Assembly: GCA_016870995.1 (NCBI GenBank)
Contig: VFZU01000005.1
Location: 1-64,000 of the forward strand
Length of the DNA stretch: 64,000 bases
Reading direction: 5' to 3'
Source of the DNA: Acidobacteriota bacterium
GTDB lineage: Bacteria > Acidobacteriota > Terriglobia > Bryobacterales > Bryobacteraceae
Shown piece by piece: positions 1 through 7,727 of this stretch (position 1 is its first letter; every line of letters starts with the position of its first letter). The position numbers and the translations under genes are program-made. The notes under the pieces are model-generated. The model had not been told where the DNA came from, searched no databases, and saw only the letters and a program-made list of their open reading frames with translations.

Positions 1-58
1 CGTCCTGGCCCATCACTGCCTTCCAGTCCGCTTTTGCGCTATTCTGCTTTCGGGTCAT
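1..58 (-). CDS. 5' end of an unidentified gene leaving the left edge
   Basis: An ATG at 58 on the minus strand is preceded by a purine-rich AGAGGAAAGG stretch that would serve as a ribosome binding site. It opens a frame that stays open to the window edge and begins MTRKQNSAKADWKAVMGQD. Only 19 residues are visible, which is too few to identify a family. The hydrophilic Lys-rich start loosely recalls IS256/mutator transposases of related bacteria, but that is a guess from memory. No terminal inverted repeat could be confirmed between 59 and 248. Confidence 0.4.
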   Translation of the reverse strand, partial: MTRKQNSAKADWKAVMGQD

Positions 59-248
59 CTGCCTTTCCTCTTTCTCCGCCGCTAACGGATTTGTGAAAGG
101 TTTAGCATGACCCATTTCCTTTTTGCAGAACTCTTAATACTTAACCTGTGGAAAACTCCCGCGACTCAGGATTTTCCTGACGAAGATTTGGTGAATTTCG
201 CTAACTCTCTACCTGGCAATAGGTTAGGACTGTCAAGAGGCACTTGGA

Positions 249-1316
249 ATGGCTTCCACAATTCGCCAAATTCGGTCTAAAGTTTCCAATTCAGAACGGC
301 ACGCTCCTTGCATTCAATACGTCGTCGCCGATGAGGAAACACCGCGGCGGACCAGCAGGAGAAACGAAGCCATGCGCAAGCCACCAACTAAAGAGACTAT
401 CGGCAGCAAGACTGCACAAGTTGAGAGCACCGTCGTCAGCGCACCTTCATTCTCAGGCCAGCAACCCAAATCGAATGCCCGCTTGGAGACCCCAACCATG
501 AACGCAGCTCAGACAGCCGCACAGATTTCGTTCCAGACCCTTTCCCACACGATGGAGGTCAATGTCGCGCTGGAAACGCCGCAGGCCGAACAGTCCATCT
601 ACGCCCATCGCGACCGAGTGGTTCTGGAGCACCTGCCGCTGGTTCGCGCCATCGCGGTGCGGGTCCACGACAATCTTCCCGTGCATGTCGATCTCGATGA
701 CCTGATTCACGCCGGCATCATGGGCCTGTTCGATGCTGCCATCAAGTTCGATACCAACAAGAACGTCGTCTTCTCGTCTTACGCCAAGCACCGCATCAAG
801 GGTGCCATCCTCGACAGCCTGCGCCAGCTTGATTGGGCCTCGCGCGATCTTCGTCGCCGCCACAAGCAGGTCGAGGCCGTCACTCGCGATCTCGCCGCCG
901 AACTGCAGCGCAACCCCACCGAACACGAAATTGCCCAGAAGATGGGTGTTGAAGTCGAGCGCTGGCGCCAGATGATGATCGACCTGCGCAATGTGGGTCT
1001 GGTCTCCGCCTCCACTCGCACCAACGAGAGCGACGATTTGCCGGCTCCGGATTTCCCCACCAGCCCCGATCACCACCCCGACACCATCTGTGCCCGCGAA
1101 GAACTGAAGGGCCTGCTTGCAACCGCCCTGCACACGCTTCCCGAGCGTTACCAGCGTGTTGTCCTGCTCTATTACTCGAACGAGCTCACCATGAAAGAGA
1201 TCGGCAACATGCTCGGCATCAATGAGAGCCGCGTGTCGCAGATCCACAAGGCCGCTCTTGAGAAGATGGCCAACGCCCTTGGCCAGGCCGGTATCAGCTC
1301 CGCCGCCGCGTTCTAA
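249..1316 (+). CDS. RNA polymerase sigma factor, FliA/WhiG type, with long N-terminal extension
   Basis: An alternative sigma-70 family factor of 355 codons that would direct RNA polymerase to a dedicated promoter set. Residues about 118-190 fit region 2 (the DLIHAG..GLFDAA..FD segment and the SYAKHRIKGAILDSLR block typical of FliA/WhiG). Residues about 195-250 fit region 3. Residues about 280-340 fit region 4, with the helix-turn-helix TMKEIGNMLGINESRVSQIH. The first ~110 residues match no sigma region and are rich in Ser, Thr, Gln and Arg. AAGAGG at 235-240, 8 bases before the ATG at 249, supports this start. ATGs at 372 (AGGAG at 357-361) and 498 are alternatives that shorten the extension. 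No anti-sigma or flagellar gene lies nearby, so the regulon cannot be read from context. Confidence 0.9.
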   Translation: MASTIRQIRSKVSNSERHAPCIQYVVADEETPRRTSRRNEAMRKPPTKETIGSKTAQVESTVVSAPSFSGQQPKSNARLETPTMNAAQTAAQISFQTLSHTMEVNVALETPQAEQSIYAHRDRVVLEHLPLVRAIAVRVHDNLPVHVDLDDLIHAGIMGLFDAAIKFDTNKNVVFSSYAKHRIKGAILDSLRQLDWASRDLRRRHKQVEAVTRDLAAELQRNPTEHEIAQKMGVEVERWRQMMIDLRNVGLVSASTRTNESDDLPAPDFPTSPDHHPDTICAREELKGLLATALHTLPERYQRVVLLYYSNELTMKEIGNMLGINESRVSQIHKAALEKMANALGQAGISSAAAF

Positions 1317-1328
1317 ACGGCACTATCC

Positions 1329-1643
1329 TCAATACCTGGAGACTCGCAACAGCGTCGGCGGAATTGCGGTTCCACGAAGTTTTTCGCAAGTCTCCAATGT
1401 GTTGTCTCCCTCAACATAAAGAAGCACTTGGTGGCTGGCAAACAATTCTTCGGCTCGCTCCGCTTCACAGCCTCCGTCGTTGTTTCGCTGAAGGATGAGC
1501 TGGACTGGCCCGTCCCGAAACAACCAATATGGCCCGCCTCGAAAGCTGCTTTCCCGCAATTCCGGTTTAACACCGAGCGACGCAGATACGCTAGACACAA
1601 CGAGTTCGATATCCGCTAGCCCAAAGCCAAATAAATAATTCAC
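1329..1643 (-). CDS. Small conserved protein of unknown function
   Basis: 104 residues from a GTG at 1643, beginning MNYLFGFGLADIELV. It lies 23 bases after the sppA stop on the same strand, so it is probably the last gene of that operon. The composition is that of a real folded protein: an amphipathic first helix, ARG-GLU-SER-rich RESSFRGG, YWLF, LILQRN, then LLYVEG. I recall similar ~100-residue hypothetical proteins with the RES.(Y/F).GG..Y pattern in other bacteria, but no function is attached to them. No ribosome binding site is obvious before the GTG. It could have an upstream non-ATG start or be translated by coupling. Confidence 0.6.
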   Translation of the reverse strand: MNYLFGFGLADIELVVSSVSASLGVKPELRESSFRGGPYWLFRDGPVQLILQRNNDGGCEAERAEELFASHQVLLYVEGDNTLETCEKLRGTAIPPTLLRVSRY

Positions 1644-1666
1644 TTCAGTCGCAAGGACTCGGCCCC

Positions 1667-3409
1667 CTACTTCACCTCGATGGAGTAAGGCATCCAGCGC
1701 ATCATGCCACCCTGACGCAAAGCCGGCCGTAGAGCGCGCTTGATATCGGTGGCCAGCGCGGGTTGCTCAAACCCGATCATGCCACCAATCACTTTGCTCA
1801 TCACCTTTTCGTCCCCAAACCACTTTTCGATCGTGTTCTTGGCGGGAGGATAAGGCACCATGCGCGGCTTGGCATCCTTCCCGAGATTCGCCTTCTTCAT
1901 GAGCTTAGCGAGTGCCGCGTCGATCCCACCGAGCTGATCGGTGAGCCGCTTGGCACCTGGATCAGAAGCAATCCAGGCCCGGCCCTGCGCGAGGGGTTCG
2001 ATTTCTTCCACCTTCGCCTTGCGCCCCGCAGCCACTTTGCCAACAAACGTGGTGTAGCTTGCATCCACGCCTTCCCGCAATTTCTTCCGCGCCACCTCCG
2101 ACAAGGGCTTGTACTCCACATCGATGTCCGCGTTCTTGCCGCGCTGCATGCCGTCCTTTGTCAGGCCGATCTTGTCATAGAGCCCCTTCAGGTTGGGCCG
2201 CCCGTACACCACACCGATCGAGCCGGTAATCGTGCCGGGGTAGGCAAAGATCGGATCGCCCGTCACCGCCATGTAATAGCCGCCGCTGGCCGCGACGTCG
2301 GACATCGAAACCACCACCGGCTTGGCCTTGCTCAATTCCTGCAAAGCCGCCAGCAGCTCGTCTGAAGCCACAGCATCGCCACCCGGCGAATCAATGCGCA
2401 ACAATACCGCCTTGAAGCTCTCATCGTTCTTCAAATCCTGCACGTGCCGGATGAAGTTGCGCGAAAGGATCATGCCGTCGCCCAATCCGCCACCGCGCAC
2501 GATATCGCCCTCAGCCACAAAGTAGGCGATCTTGTTGCCAGAATCGCTTTCCCACCGGAACCGGATCTGCTTGCGGTAATCCCGGGCGGAAACGGCGCTC
2601 TTGGTGGAGACATTCGCCTTCTTGGCCAGCGCCTCGCGCGCTTCATTGTCGTACTCCAGCGCATCCACCAGCTTGGCTGCCAGCGCCGCCTTTGCCAGAT
2701 AAGGCCCCTCGTCGAGAAGTTTTTCGATTTCAGCCGGCGAACGCTTGCGCCCTTCGGCGATCCCCTTCACCATCACATTGAAGATACCGTTCAGGATCGC
2801 CCCCAGCGACTCACGTGTTTCCGGTGTCATCGACGTCTTCGTATAGCCGTCGCCGAAATCCTTATACTTGCCGGCGTGCACGATCTCCATCTCGACACCC
2901 AACTTGTCGAGCGTGTTCTTGTAATAGGTGCGCTCGACTCGCAGGCCTTTCAAATCGAGGATGTCTTCGTCCACCATCGAGATGCGATCCGCCACCGCCG
3001 CCACGAAGTAATCCTTGGCATTGGGTCGGCGCAGATAAGCATGCACAGGTTTGCCGCTCTTCTTGAACGCTGAGATCGCCATGCGAATCTCTTCGGCTTT
3101 GGCCCAGCCCATTCCGCCGCCGCCCGTCTCAATCATCAGGCCCTTGACCTTCGTATCGGTAGCAGCCTTTTCGAGAACCTCCTTGATTTCGATCACGGTC
3201 CAGTTCGTCTGCTGGTCAAACCATGGGATTGGGATCTCCTCGGCGGGAGTCTCTTGAATCTCGTTATCGAGGCGCAACACGAGAAACGATTCCGACGGTG
3301 TGTCGGGCACGCTCTTGCTCGCCATTCTCACCAGCGCGAATCCAAGAATTAAAACTGCGACTCCGGCAAAAACGAAGCCGCATAGCGTGCCTAAAAGAAA
3401 CTTCTTCAT
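1667..3409 (-). CDS. sppA: Signal peptide peptidase SppA, 67 kDa type
   Basis: An inner-membrane serine protease that degrades cleaved signal peptides. 580 residues matches the double-domain (67K) family, which is about twice the length of the single-domain form. An N-terminal transmembrane segment spans about residues 5-28. The general-base lysine is in GKYKDFGDG (about Lys183) and the nucleophile is in DVAASGGYY (about Ser375). The preceding RIDSPGGDAVASDE block and the later GSIGVVYG block are family signatures. The start ATG overlaps the stop of the upstream TIM-barrel gene by one base (TAATG), so translation is probably coupled. The catalytic dyad is intact and I see nothing odd. Confidence 0.95.
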   Translation of the reverse strand: MKKFLLGTLCGFVFAGVAVLILGFALVRMASKSVPDTPSESFLVLRLDNEIQETPAEEIPIPWFDQQTNWTVIEIKEVLEKAATDTKVKGLMIETGGGGMGWAKAEEIRMAISAFKKSGKPVHAYLRRPNAKDYFVAAVADRISMVDEDILDLKGLRVERTYYKNTLDKLGVEMEIVHAGKYKDFGDGYTKTSMTPETRESLGAILNGIFNVMVKGIAEGRKRSPAEIEKLLDEGPYLAKAALAAKLVDALEYDNEAREALAKKANVSTKSAVSARDYRKQIRFRWESDSGNKIAYFVAEGDIVRGGGLGDGMILSRNFIRHVQDLKNDESFKAVLLRIDSPGGDAVASDELLAALQELSKAKPVVVSMSDVAASGGYYMAVTGDPIFAYPGTITGSIGVVYGRPNLKGLYDKIGLTKDGMQRGKNADIDVEYKPLSEVARKKLREGVDASYTTFVGKVAAGRKAKVEEIEPLAQGRAWIASDPGAKRLTDQLGGIDAALAKLMKKANLGKDAKPRMVPYPPAKNTIEKWFGDEKVMSKVIGGMIGFEQPALATDIKRALRPALRQGGMMRWMPYSIEVK

Positions 3410-4269
3410 TAACCTTCTAGGATACGGTCGAATCGCTTGCTCACGTCAGCAAGGTATTCCGCATTGCCGCCGCGCAGCTCCACTGTGGCGATTCCGTTGT
3501 AACCGATTTCGCCAAAAGCCTTGTGAACTTCCTTCCATTCAATGTCGCCGTCCCAGAGGTCCACAAACTCTGCCAAACCCTTGCGGAAGCGGAAGTCCTT
3601 GATGTGCACCTTGGCGATGCGCTGCTTGCCGAGGGTACGAACCCAATCCTGCGGGTAGCCGAAGAGCGCCATATTCCCGACATCGAGATACGCCTTCAAA
3701 TAGGGAGACTTGAAGGAATCCACATAGCGCGCCATCTCCATCGGGCTCAGCAGAAACTTATTCCAGACGTTTTCAACCGCGATCACCACCTTGGCCTTCT
3801 CCGCCTCGGGCAGCAGGATCTTGATCCGGTCGCTACTCAACTTCCAGGCCTCTTCGTAAGAGCTCTTCGGTCCCACCACGGCTGGCACCAGCAGCACAGT
3901 CGATGCGCCCCAGGCCTTCGCATTTCGGATGCTGTTGCGCATGCCGGTCATTGCCGTATCGACCACTGCCTTGTCAGGCGAGTTCAGCGGGTACTTCCAG
4001 TGCGCCATGTTCATTACGCCGTGGATTTTCAGGCCCGTATCAGCGGCGGTCTTGGCGATCGCTGCCTCTTCCTTCAGGTCGTCCGCCGTACCCATCTCAA
4101 GATGCGTAAACCCAGCGGCCTTCGCCACTTCGAACTTCGACTTCCAATCCGGCAATTCCTTCGGCAACATGCCTCCCAGCACTGCCTTTTGAATCGGCAA
4201 TCGGGCCGCCTTCGCTTGTTGCGCCATCATCGACGCTCCGGCTGCCAGCATCAGTTCTCTGCGTTTCAT
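3409..4269 (-). CDS. Secreted sugar phosphate isomerase/epimerase-like TIM-barrel protein
   Basis: A xylose-isomerase-like / AP-endonuclease-2 TIM-barrel protein of 286 residues. The N-terminus has a twin-arginine-like stretch (MKRRELMLAAGASMMA) followed by a hydrophobic segment, so export is likely. Barrel motifs include HGVMN, VIAVENVWNKF, YLDVGNM, KVHIKDF and TVELRGG, whose Glu, Asp and His residues would bind a divalent metal. The ATG at 4269 follows GAGGAG about 10 bases upstream; a TTG at 4287 has no such site. It lies 14 bases after another TIM-barrel gene and overlaps sppA by one base. The substrate cannot be deduced. Confidence 0.85.
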   Translation of the reverse strand: MKRRELMLAAGASMMAQQAKAARLPIQKAVLGGMLPKELPDWKSKFEVAKAAGFTHLEMGTADDLKEEAAIAKTAADTGLKIHGVMNMAHWKYPLNSPDKAVVDTAMTGMRNSIRNAKAWGASTVLLVPAVVGPKSSYEEAWKLSSDRIKILLPEAEKAKVVIAVENVWNKFLLSPMEMARYVDSFKSPYLKAYLDVGNMALFGYPQDWVRTLGKQRIAKVHIKDFRFRKGLAEFVDLWDGDIEWKEVHKAFGEIGYNGIATVELRGGNAEYLADVSKRFDRILEG

Positions 4270-4283
4270 GGTGTCTTCACTCC

Positions 4284-5207
4284 TCAAGCCAGCGGATAAT
4301 TCATTTCGCCGGCGATCTTCCTAATGTAATCGAAGCCCTGCTTGTATTCCTCGGCGGTCTTCAGATGTTCGAGCATCAAAGGCACGGGCGACTTCAAGCC
4401 GCGCAAGCCATTCAGATAGGCGCGGTAATCCAATTGCCCCCGCCCCGGGATCACTTCAAGAAAGTGGACGTTCAACTCGACCACCCATTCGAGATCCTTC
4501 GCATGGCAGCTCTTGATGTGCGGCCCCAACTTGCGGAAACACTCCTCGATCAGTGCTGCGTTGTTGTAGAACTTGTCGGGCGAATTCACTGCATTGCACA
4601 CATCCAGATGCACCGCGAAGCCCTTGCGGTCGATTGCCTTCATCAGCCGCAAATAACTATCCGGAGTATCCGGATACGTCCAACCCATCACCTCAAGAGT
4701 AAAGAAGCTTCGTTTTGGCTTTACCGCGTCGAGAATCCGGCGGCAATTTTCAACTGTCGCATCGAAGCCCTCTTTGAACATATTCTTCGGATGCGGGCCG
4801 TACCAATATTTTTCGTTGTAGCTACCCGAGATATCGACACAACACCGAGCTCCCACTTCGTCGGCGATTGCCATCCGCTCCACAACATAATCGAAATTCT
4901 CTTTGCGCTTGAGCGGGTCCACATCCAACAGGTTCTTCCAGGCTCCCACCTCGGCGATCACTACCCGCTCCTTTTGGAATGCCGCCTCGATGGCGCGTAG
5001 TTTTTCTTTCTCGCCAATTCGAACGGGCGGACAATACGCAGCGCTGTAGCCAACCCGCCGGTGCTCCCGCGCCAGCTCCGCCGGATCGTCAGATTTCAAA
5101 AAAACGGGTGCACCAATAAGCAAAGCCCCCGCGGAGGCAGATGCGGGGGATTGCCGAGAGGAAATAACCAAGCTCGAGCCAAGTGTCAGACAATCGCGGC
5201 GGGTCAT
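4284..5207 (-). CDS. Secreted sugar phosphate isomerase/epimerase-like TIM-barrel protein
   Basis: 307 residues and the first gene of the minus operon that continues with a second TIM-barrel gene and sppA. The N-terminus MTRRDCLTLGSSLVISS resembles a twin-arginine signal. Family features include FFTLEVMGWTYPD, AVHLDVCNAVN, SCHAKDLEW and LEVIPGRGQLDY, with metal-ligand-type Glu, Asp and His residues at strand ends, and LMLEHL near the end. It is related in fold to the protein encoded immediately downstream but clearly divergent. The two may act on different sugar derivatives or form a pair; the substrate is unknown. Confidence 0.85.
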   Translation of the reverse strand: MTRRDCLTLGSSLVISSRQSPASASAGALLIGAPVFLKSDDPAELAREHRRVGYSAAYCPPVRIGEKEKLRAIEAAFQKERVVIAEVGAWKNLLDVDPLKRKENFDYVVERMAIADEVGARCCVDISGSYNEKYWYGPHPKNMFKEGFDATVENCRRILDAVKPKRSFFTLEVMGWTYPDTPDSYLRLMKAIDRKGFAVHLDVCNAVNSPDKFYNNAALIEECFRKLGPHIKSCHAKDLEWVVELNVHFLEVIPGRGQLDYRAYLNGLRGLKSPVPLMLEHLKTAEEYKQGFDYIRKIAGEMNYPLA

Positions 5208-5234
5208 GCTGTGATTGTATAGAGTTTGTATTCG

Positions 5235-5900
5235 CTAAACTAGATTCGGGATCTTGATGATCTTCTTCTGGATTGCGTATTGCACCAATTGGGCCTTGTT
5301 GTGGATGTCCAGTTTGCGCATCAGGTTGAACTTGTGGGCTTCCACAGTTTTGACGCTCAGGTTGAGGTCGCAGGCGATTTCTTTCACGCTCTGGCCCTCT
5401 GCAAGCATCTTCAGCACTTCGCGCTCGCGGGTGGTCAAGGTGGCAAATCGCGGCAGGCGATTGGCGCTCTTGATCCGGCTGCGGAAGTCATCTACCAACT
5501 GGCTCAACATGCGCGGGCTCAGGTAGCTGCCACCGCGACAGATGTCGCGAATCGCGCTGACCAACTGTCCGGAGGGGCTGTCCTTCAGCACATAGCCGCT
5601 GGCGCCCACTTCCATGCCTTCCACCAGATAATCTTCGTCGTCGTACATAGTCAGAAACAAAATCTTCGTTTCTGGACGGTTCTTTTTGATTTGCCGCGTC
5701 GCCTCAAAGCTGCTCAATCCCGGCATGCCGATATCCATCAGCACCATGTCGGGACGAACTTCAGCCGCGCGATCGACTGCATCTCCACCATTTGAAGCTT
5801 CGGAAACTACTTCCATGTCTGCTTCCGCATTGATGAGTGTCTTGATCCCCTGTCGAAACAGAGTGTGATCATCCGCCAACAAAATCCGAATTTTGGCCAT
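5235..5900 (-). CDS. Response regulator, NarL/FixJ type (REC + LuxR-type HTH)
   Basis: A DNA-binding response regulator of 221 residues. The receiver domain covers residues 1-120, with the acidic pair in LLADDH, phospho-acceptor Asp56 in VLMDIGMPG, and Lys in YVLKDSP. A LuxR/GerE helix-turn-helix follows at about 150-215 (LTTREREVLKMLAEG, then VKEIACDLNLSVKTVEAHK). It lies 25 bases downstream of the sensor kinase reading frame on the same strand and is the natural partner of that HisKA_3-type kinase. Since that kinase frame carries a stop codon, the regulator may be orphaned or take phosphate from another source. Confidence 0.93.
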   Translation of the reverse strand: MAKIRILLADDHTLFRQGIKTLINAEADMEVVSEASNGGDAVDRAAEVRPDMVLMDIGMPGLSSFEATRQIKKNRPETKILFLTMYDDEDYLVEGMEVGASGYVLKDSPSGQLVSAIRDICRGGSYLSPRMLSQLVDDFRSRIKSANRLPRFATLTTREREVLKMLAEGQSVKEIACDLNLSVKTVEAHKFNLMRKLDIHNKAQLVQYAIQKKIIKIPNLV

Positions 5901-5925
5901 AACTTACTTACCTCTCCCTTGCGGG

Positions 5926-7296
5926 TTAATGGTTCGCCTCACGCAGCAAAGGCAACTCGATATGAATTCGAGTCCCCTTCCGGAAACGGCCCTTGAACTT
6001 CATGCCTCCGCAGGCCCCGGCCTCACCCAGCCTGGATACTTGCGTATCCCCTTTGGTGTTACCGGTCTTTCCGTTCCCCCTCGGATGGCTTTCGACATAA
6101 AACTTTCCACCGAGAAGTGCTACGCGCTCGCGTAACCCGGCCAATCCGTAGGAGTCTCTTCGAGACAGCGCTTCTTCAACTTCGAAGCCGACACCGTCGT
6201 CCTCCACGTTTAGCCTTAATACTCCATCGGCACTCTCGAGCGAAATGTTTACATGACTTGCCTGAGAATGTTTGCCCACATTGTTCATACATTCCTGAAC
6301 AAGCCTATAAACGATCACCTCAGTCTTCTTCGGCACCTTCCCCATGCGGGATAAGGCCAATTTCACGCGCGCCGGGTGAACCCGGCTAAAGCGACTCACC
6401 AATTGGCGTAAGGCTGCCCCCAAGCCGAGCTGTTCCAGCACGGCCGGGCTGAGCGCGGCGATCAACCGGCGGATTTCGAGAATCGTCCGCTCAGTTAAGT
6501 CTCTTGTTTCCTGTAGCTTCCCCTTCAGCTCGCCAGCCTCTGGCACCAGGTTGCCTTCAATCATTTCCAGTTGCAGCCGGATGCAGAGCATCGACTGCCC
6601 CGCCTCGTCGTGCAACTCGCGGCTGATCCGGCGTCGCTCCATCTCTTCCACTTGCAGCATCCGCTCGGCCAGACGTCGTACCTGTTCTTCACGTGCTGCC
6701 AGATCTTCCATGAGCCGCACCTTGGCCGCCCCCATCAGGCAGCGCTCGGCGGCAACCTCAAGCATTTCCTGCTCGCGCGGCAGCCATTCATACTTTTTGC
6801 GGAAGCGGAACTGCATCACGCCGCGCAGTCGCAGCCCATCCAGTAGAGGGACGCTCCAGCAAGTCGCATAGCGATCCCGCGTGCGTTTATCGAGAATCCA
6901 GTCACCCTTGTAGCCTTCTTCGTCGAGGCAAAAGGGCTTGGAAAGCGCGGCTGACAATGGCAGCTCATTGGTCACCAGATGCGGCGGGGTCTTCGTCCCC
7001 GATCCCACACACGCCATCGGCACCAGCACTTGATCGTTTTTGTCCAGAAAGAACAAACAAGCGCTATCGGCTCGATACAAACTCGCGAGCGTCGACATAA
7101 ACCGGCGCAGCAACTCATGCAGCCCCCGGCTCTCCAGCTCAATCCGGAACAGTTCGCTGTAGGCCTGAGTTTCGTTTTCGCGCACCTGGTAATAGGCGTT
7201 GTTTAGCGTCAGCAACACCGAAAAGTGCAGTTGTTCGTTAGCCCAGCGGAATTCCGCCGCATGCGTCGCGCCCAGCCGTTCAATCAGCGGCAGCAT
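5926..7296 (-). CDS. Sensor histidine kinase (GAF + HisKA_3 + HATPase), downstream part of an interrupted frame
   Basis: 456 residues from the first ATG after an in-frame TAA at 7372-7374. A GAF-like sensor region spans about residues 55-195. The dimerisation/phosphoacceptor helix has the H-box RRRISRELHDEAGQ (His229). The HATPase domain follows, with N box NVGKHSQ and G1 box VEDDGVGF. An extra ~33 residues sit between ESHPR and KGTRIHIELP, inside the ATP-binding domain. The same frame is open upstream of the TAA and reads as one protein, so the ATG at 7296 is probably not the original start; no convincing ribosome binding site precedes it. It pairs with the downstream NarL-type regulator. 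It is either a broken kinase or one made by reinitiation. Confidence 0.8.
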   Translation of the reverse strand: MLPLIERLGATHAAEFRWANEQLHFSVLLTLNNAYYQVRENETQAYSELFRIELESRGLHELLRRFMSTLASLYRADSACLFFLDKNDQVLVPMACVGSGTKTPPHLVTNELPLSAALSKPFCLDEEGYKGDWILDKRTRDRYATCWSVPLLDGLRLRGVMQFRFRKKYEWLPREQEMLEVAAERCLMGAAKVRLMEDLAAREEQVRRLAERMLQVEEMERRRISRELHDEAGQSMLCIRLQLEMIEGNLVPEAGELKGKLQETRDLTERTILEIRRLIAALSPAVLEQLGLGAALRQLVSRFSRVHPARVKLALSRMGKVPKKTEVIVYRLVQECMNNVGKHSQASHVNISLESADGVLRLNVEDDGVGFEVEEALSRRDSYGLAGLRERVALLGGKFYVESHPRGNGKTGNTKGDTQVSRLGEAGACGGMKFKGRFRKGTRIHIELPLLREANH

Positions 7297-7371
7297 GATG
7301 CGGTCATATTCTTGAAGCGCCTGCTGGATGCCACCAGGAGGAAGGTTCAGCTTCGCCAGCCGGCGTCCACT

Positions 7372-7656
7372 TTACTCTACCTGCTCCAAAAACTCGAGCA
7401 TCGACTTCCGGCTGCCTTTGGCCGGCCCGAGGATCCTCGCGGCCGTCCCTGTAGTGATCGCAATCAACGCCTGGATCTGCCGTTTTTCAAACCGCAACAC
7501 CTTCAACCGGTCGACAAACTGCTTTTCGAGCCCGTCAGACAGCGGACAAAGCCATTGCGCCAGGCTCGCCAGCGGCTTGCGGACGGGGTCCTTTAATATG
7601 TGCGCTGCATTCGCCAGGACGGTCGAAGCTTCAACTCTCGGGACGGCAGTAGCCAT
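7372..7656 (-). pseudogene. N-terminal fragment of the sensor kinase, cut off by an in-frame TAA
   Basis: 94 residues from an ATG at 7656 (MATAVPRVEASTV), which has a GGGGAG ribosome binding site about 7 bases upstream. It ends at TAA 7372-7374. The frame downstream of the TAA is open and continuous with the kinase: the codons read SGRRLAK, then LPPGG, then QQALQEYDRI before the kinase Met. The fragment is helical and charged; I do not recognise the domain. Restoring one base of the TAA (for example to a Tyr codon) would give a single kinase of about 576 residues. Alternatively it is a separate small protein, which the smooth continuation makes less likely. Confidence 0.6.
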
Positions 7657-7727
7657 AGTGCTCTCCCCATTCCATCGAGTGCAGCCCCCGATCACTTTAG
7701 CCCCGGCAGTCCGATAATCCACCTAAG

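Noticed and set aside
453..1247. 264-codon open frame on the minus strand
   Set aside because: Antisense to the sigma factor; composition is that of a shadow frame.
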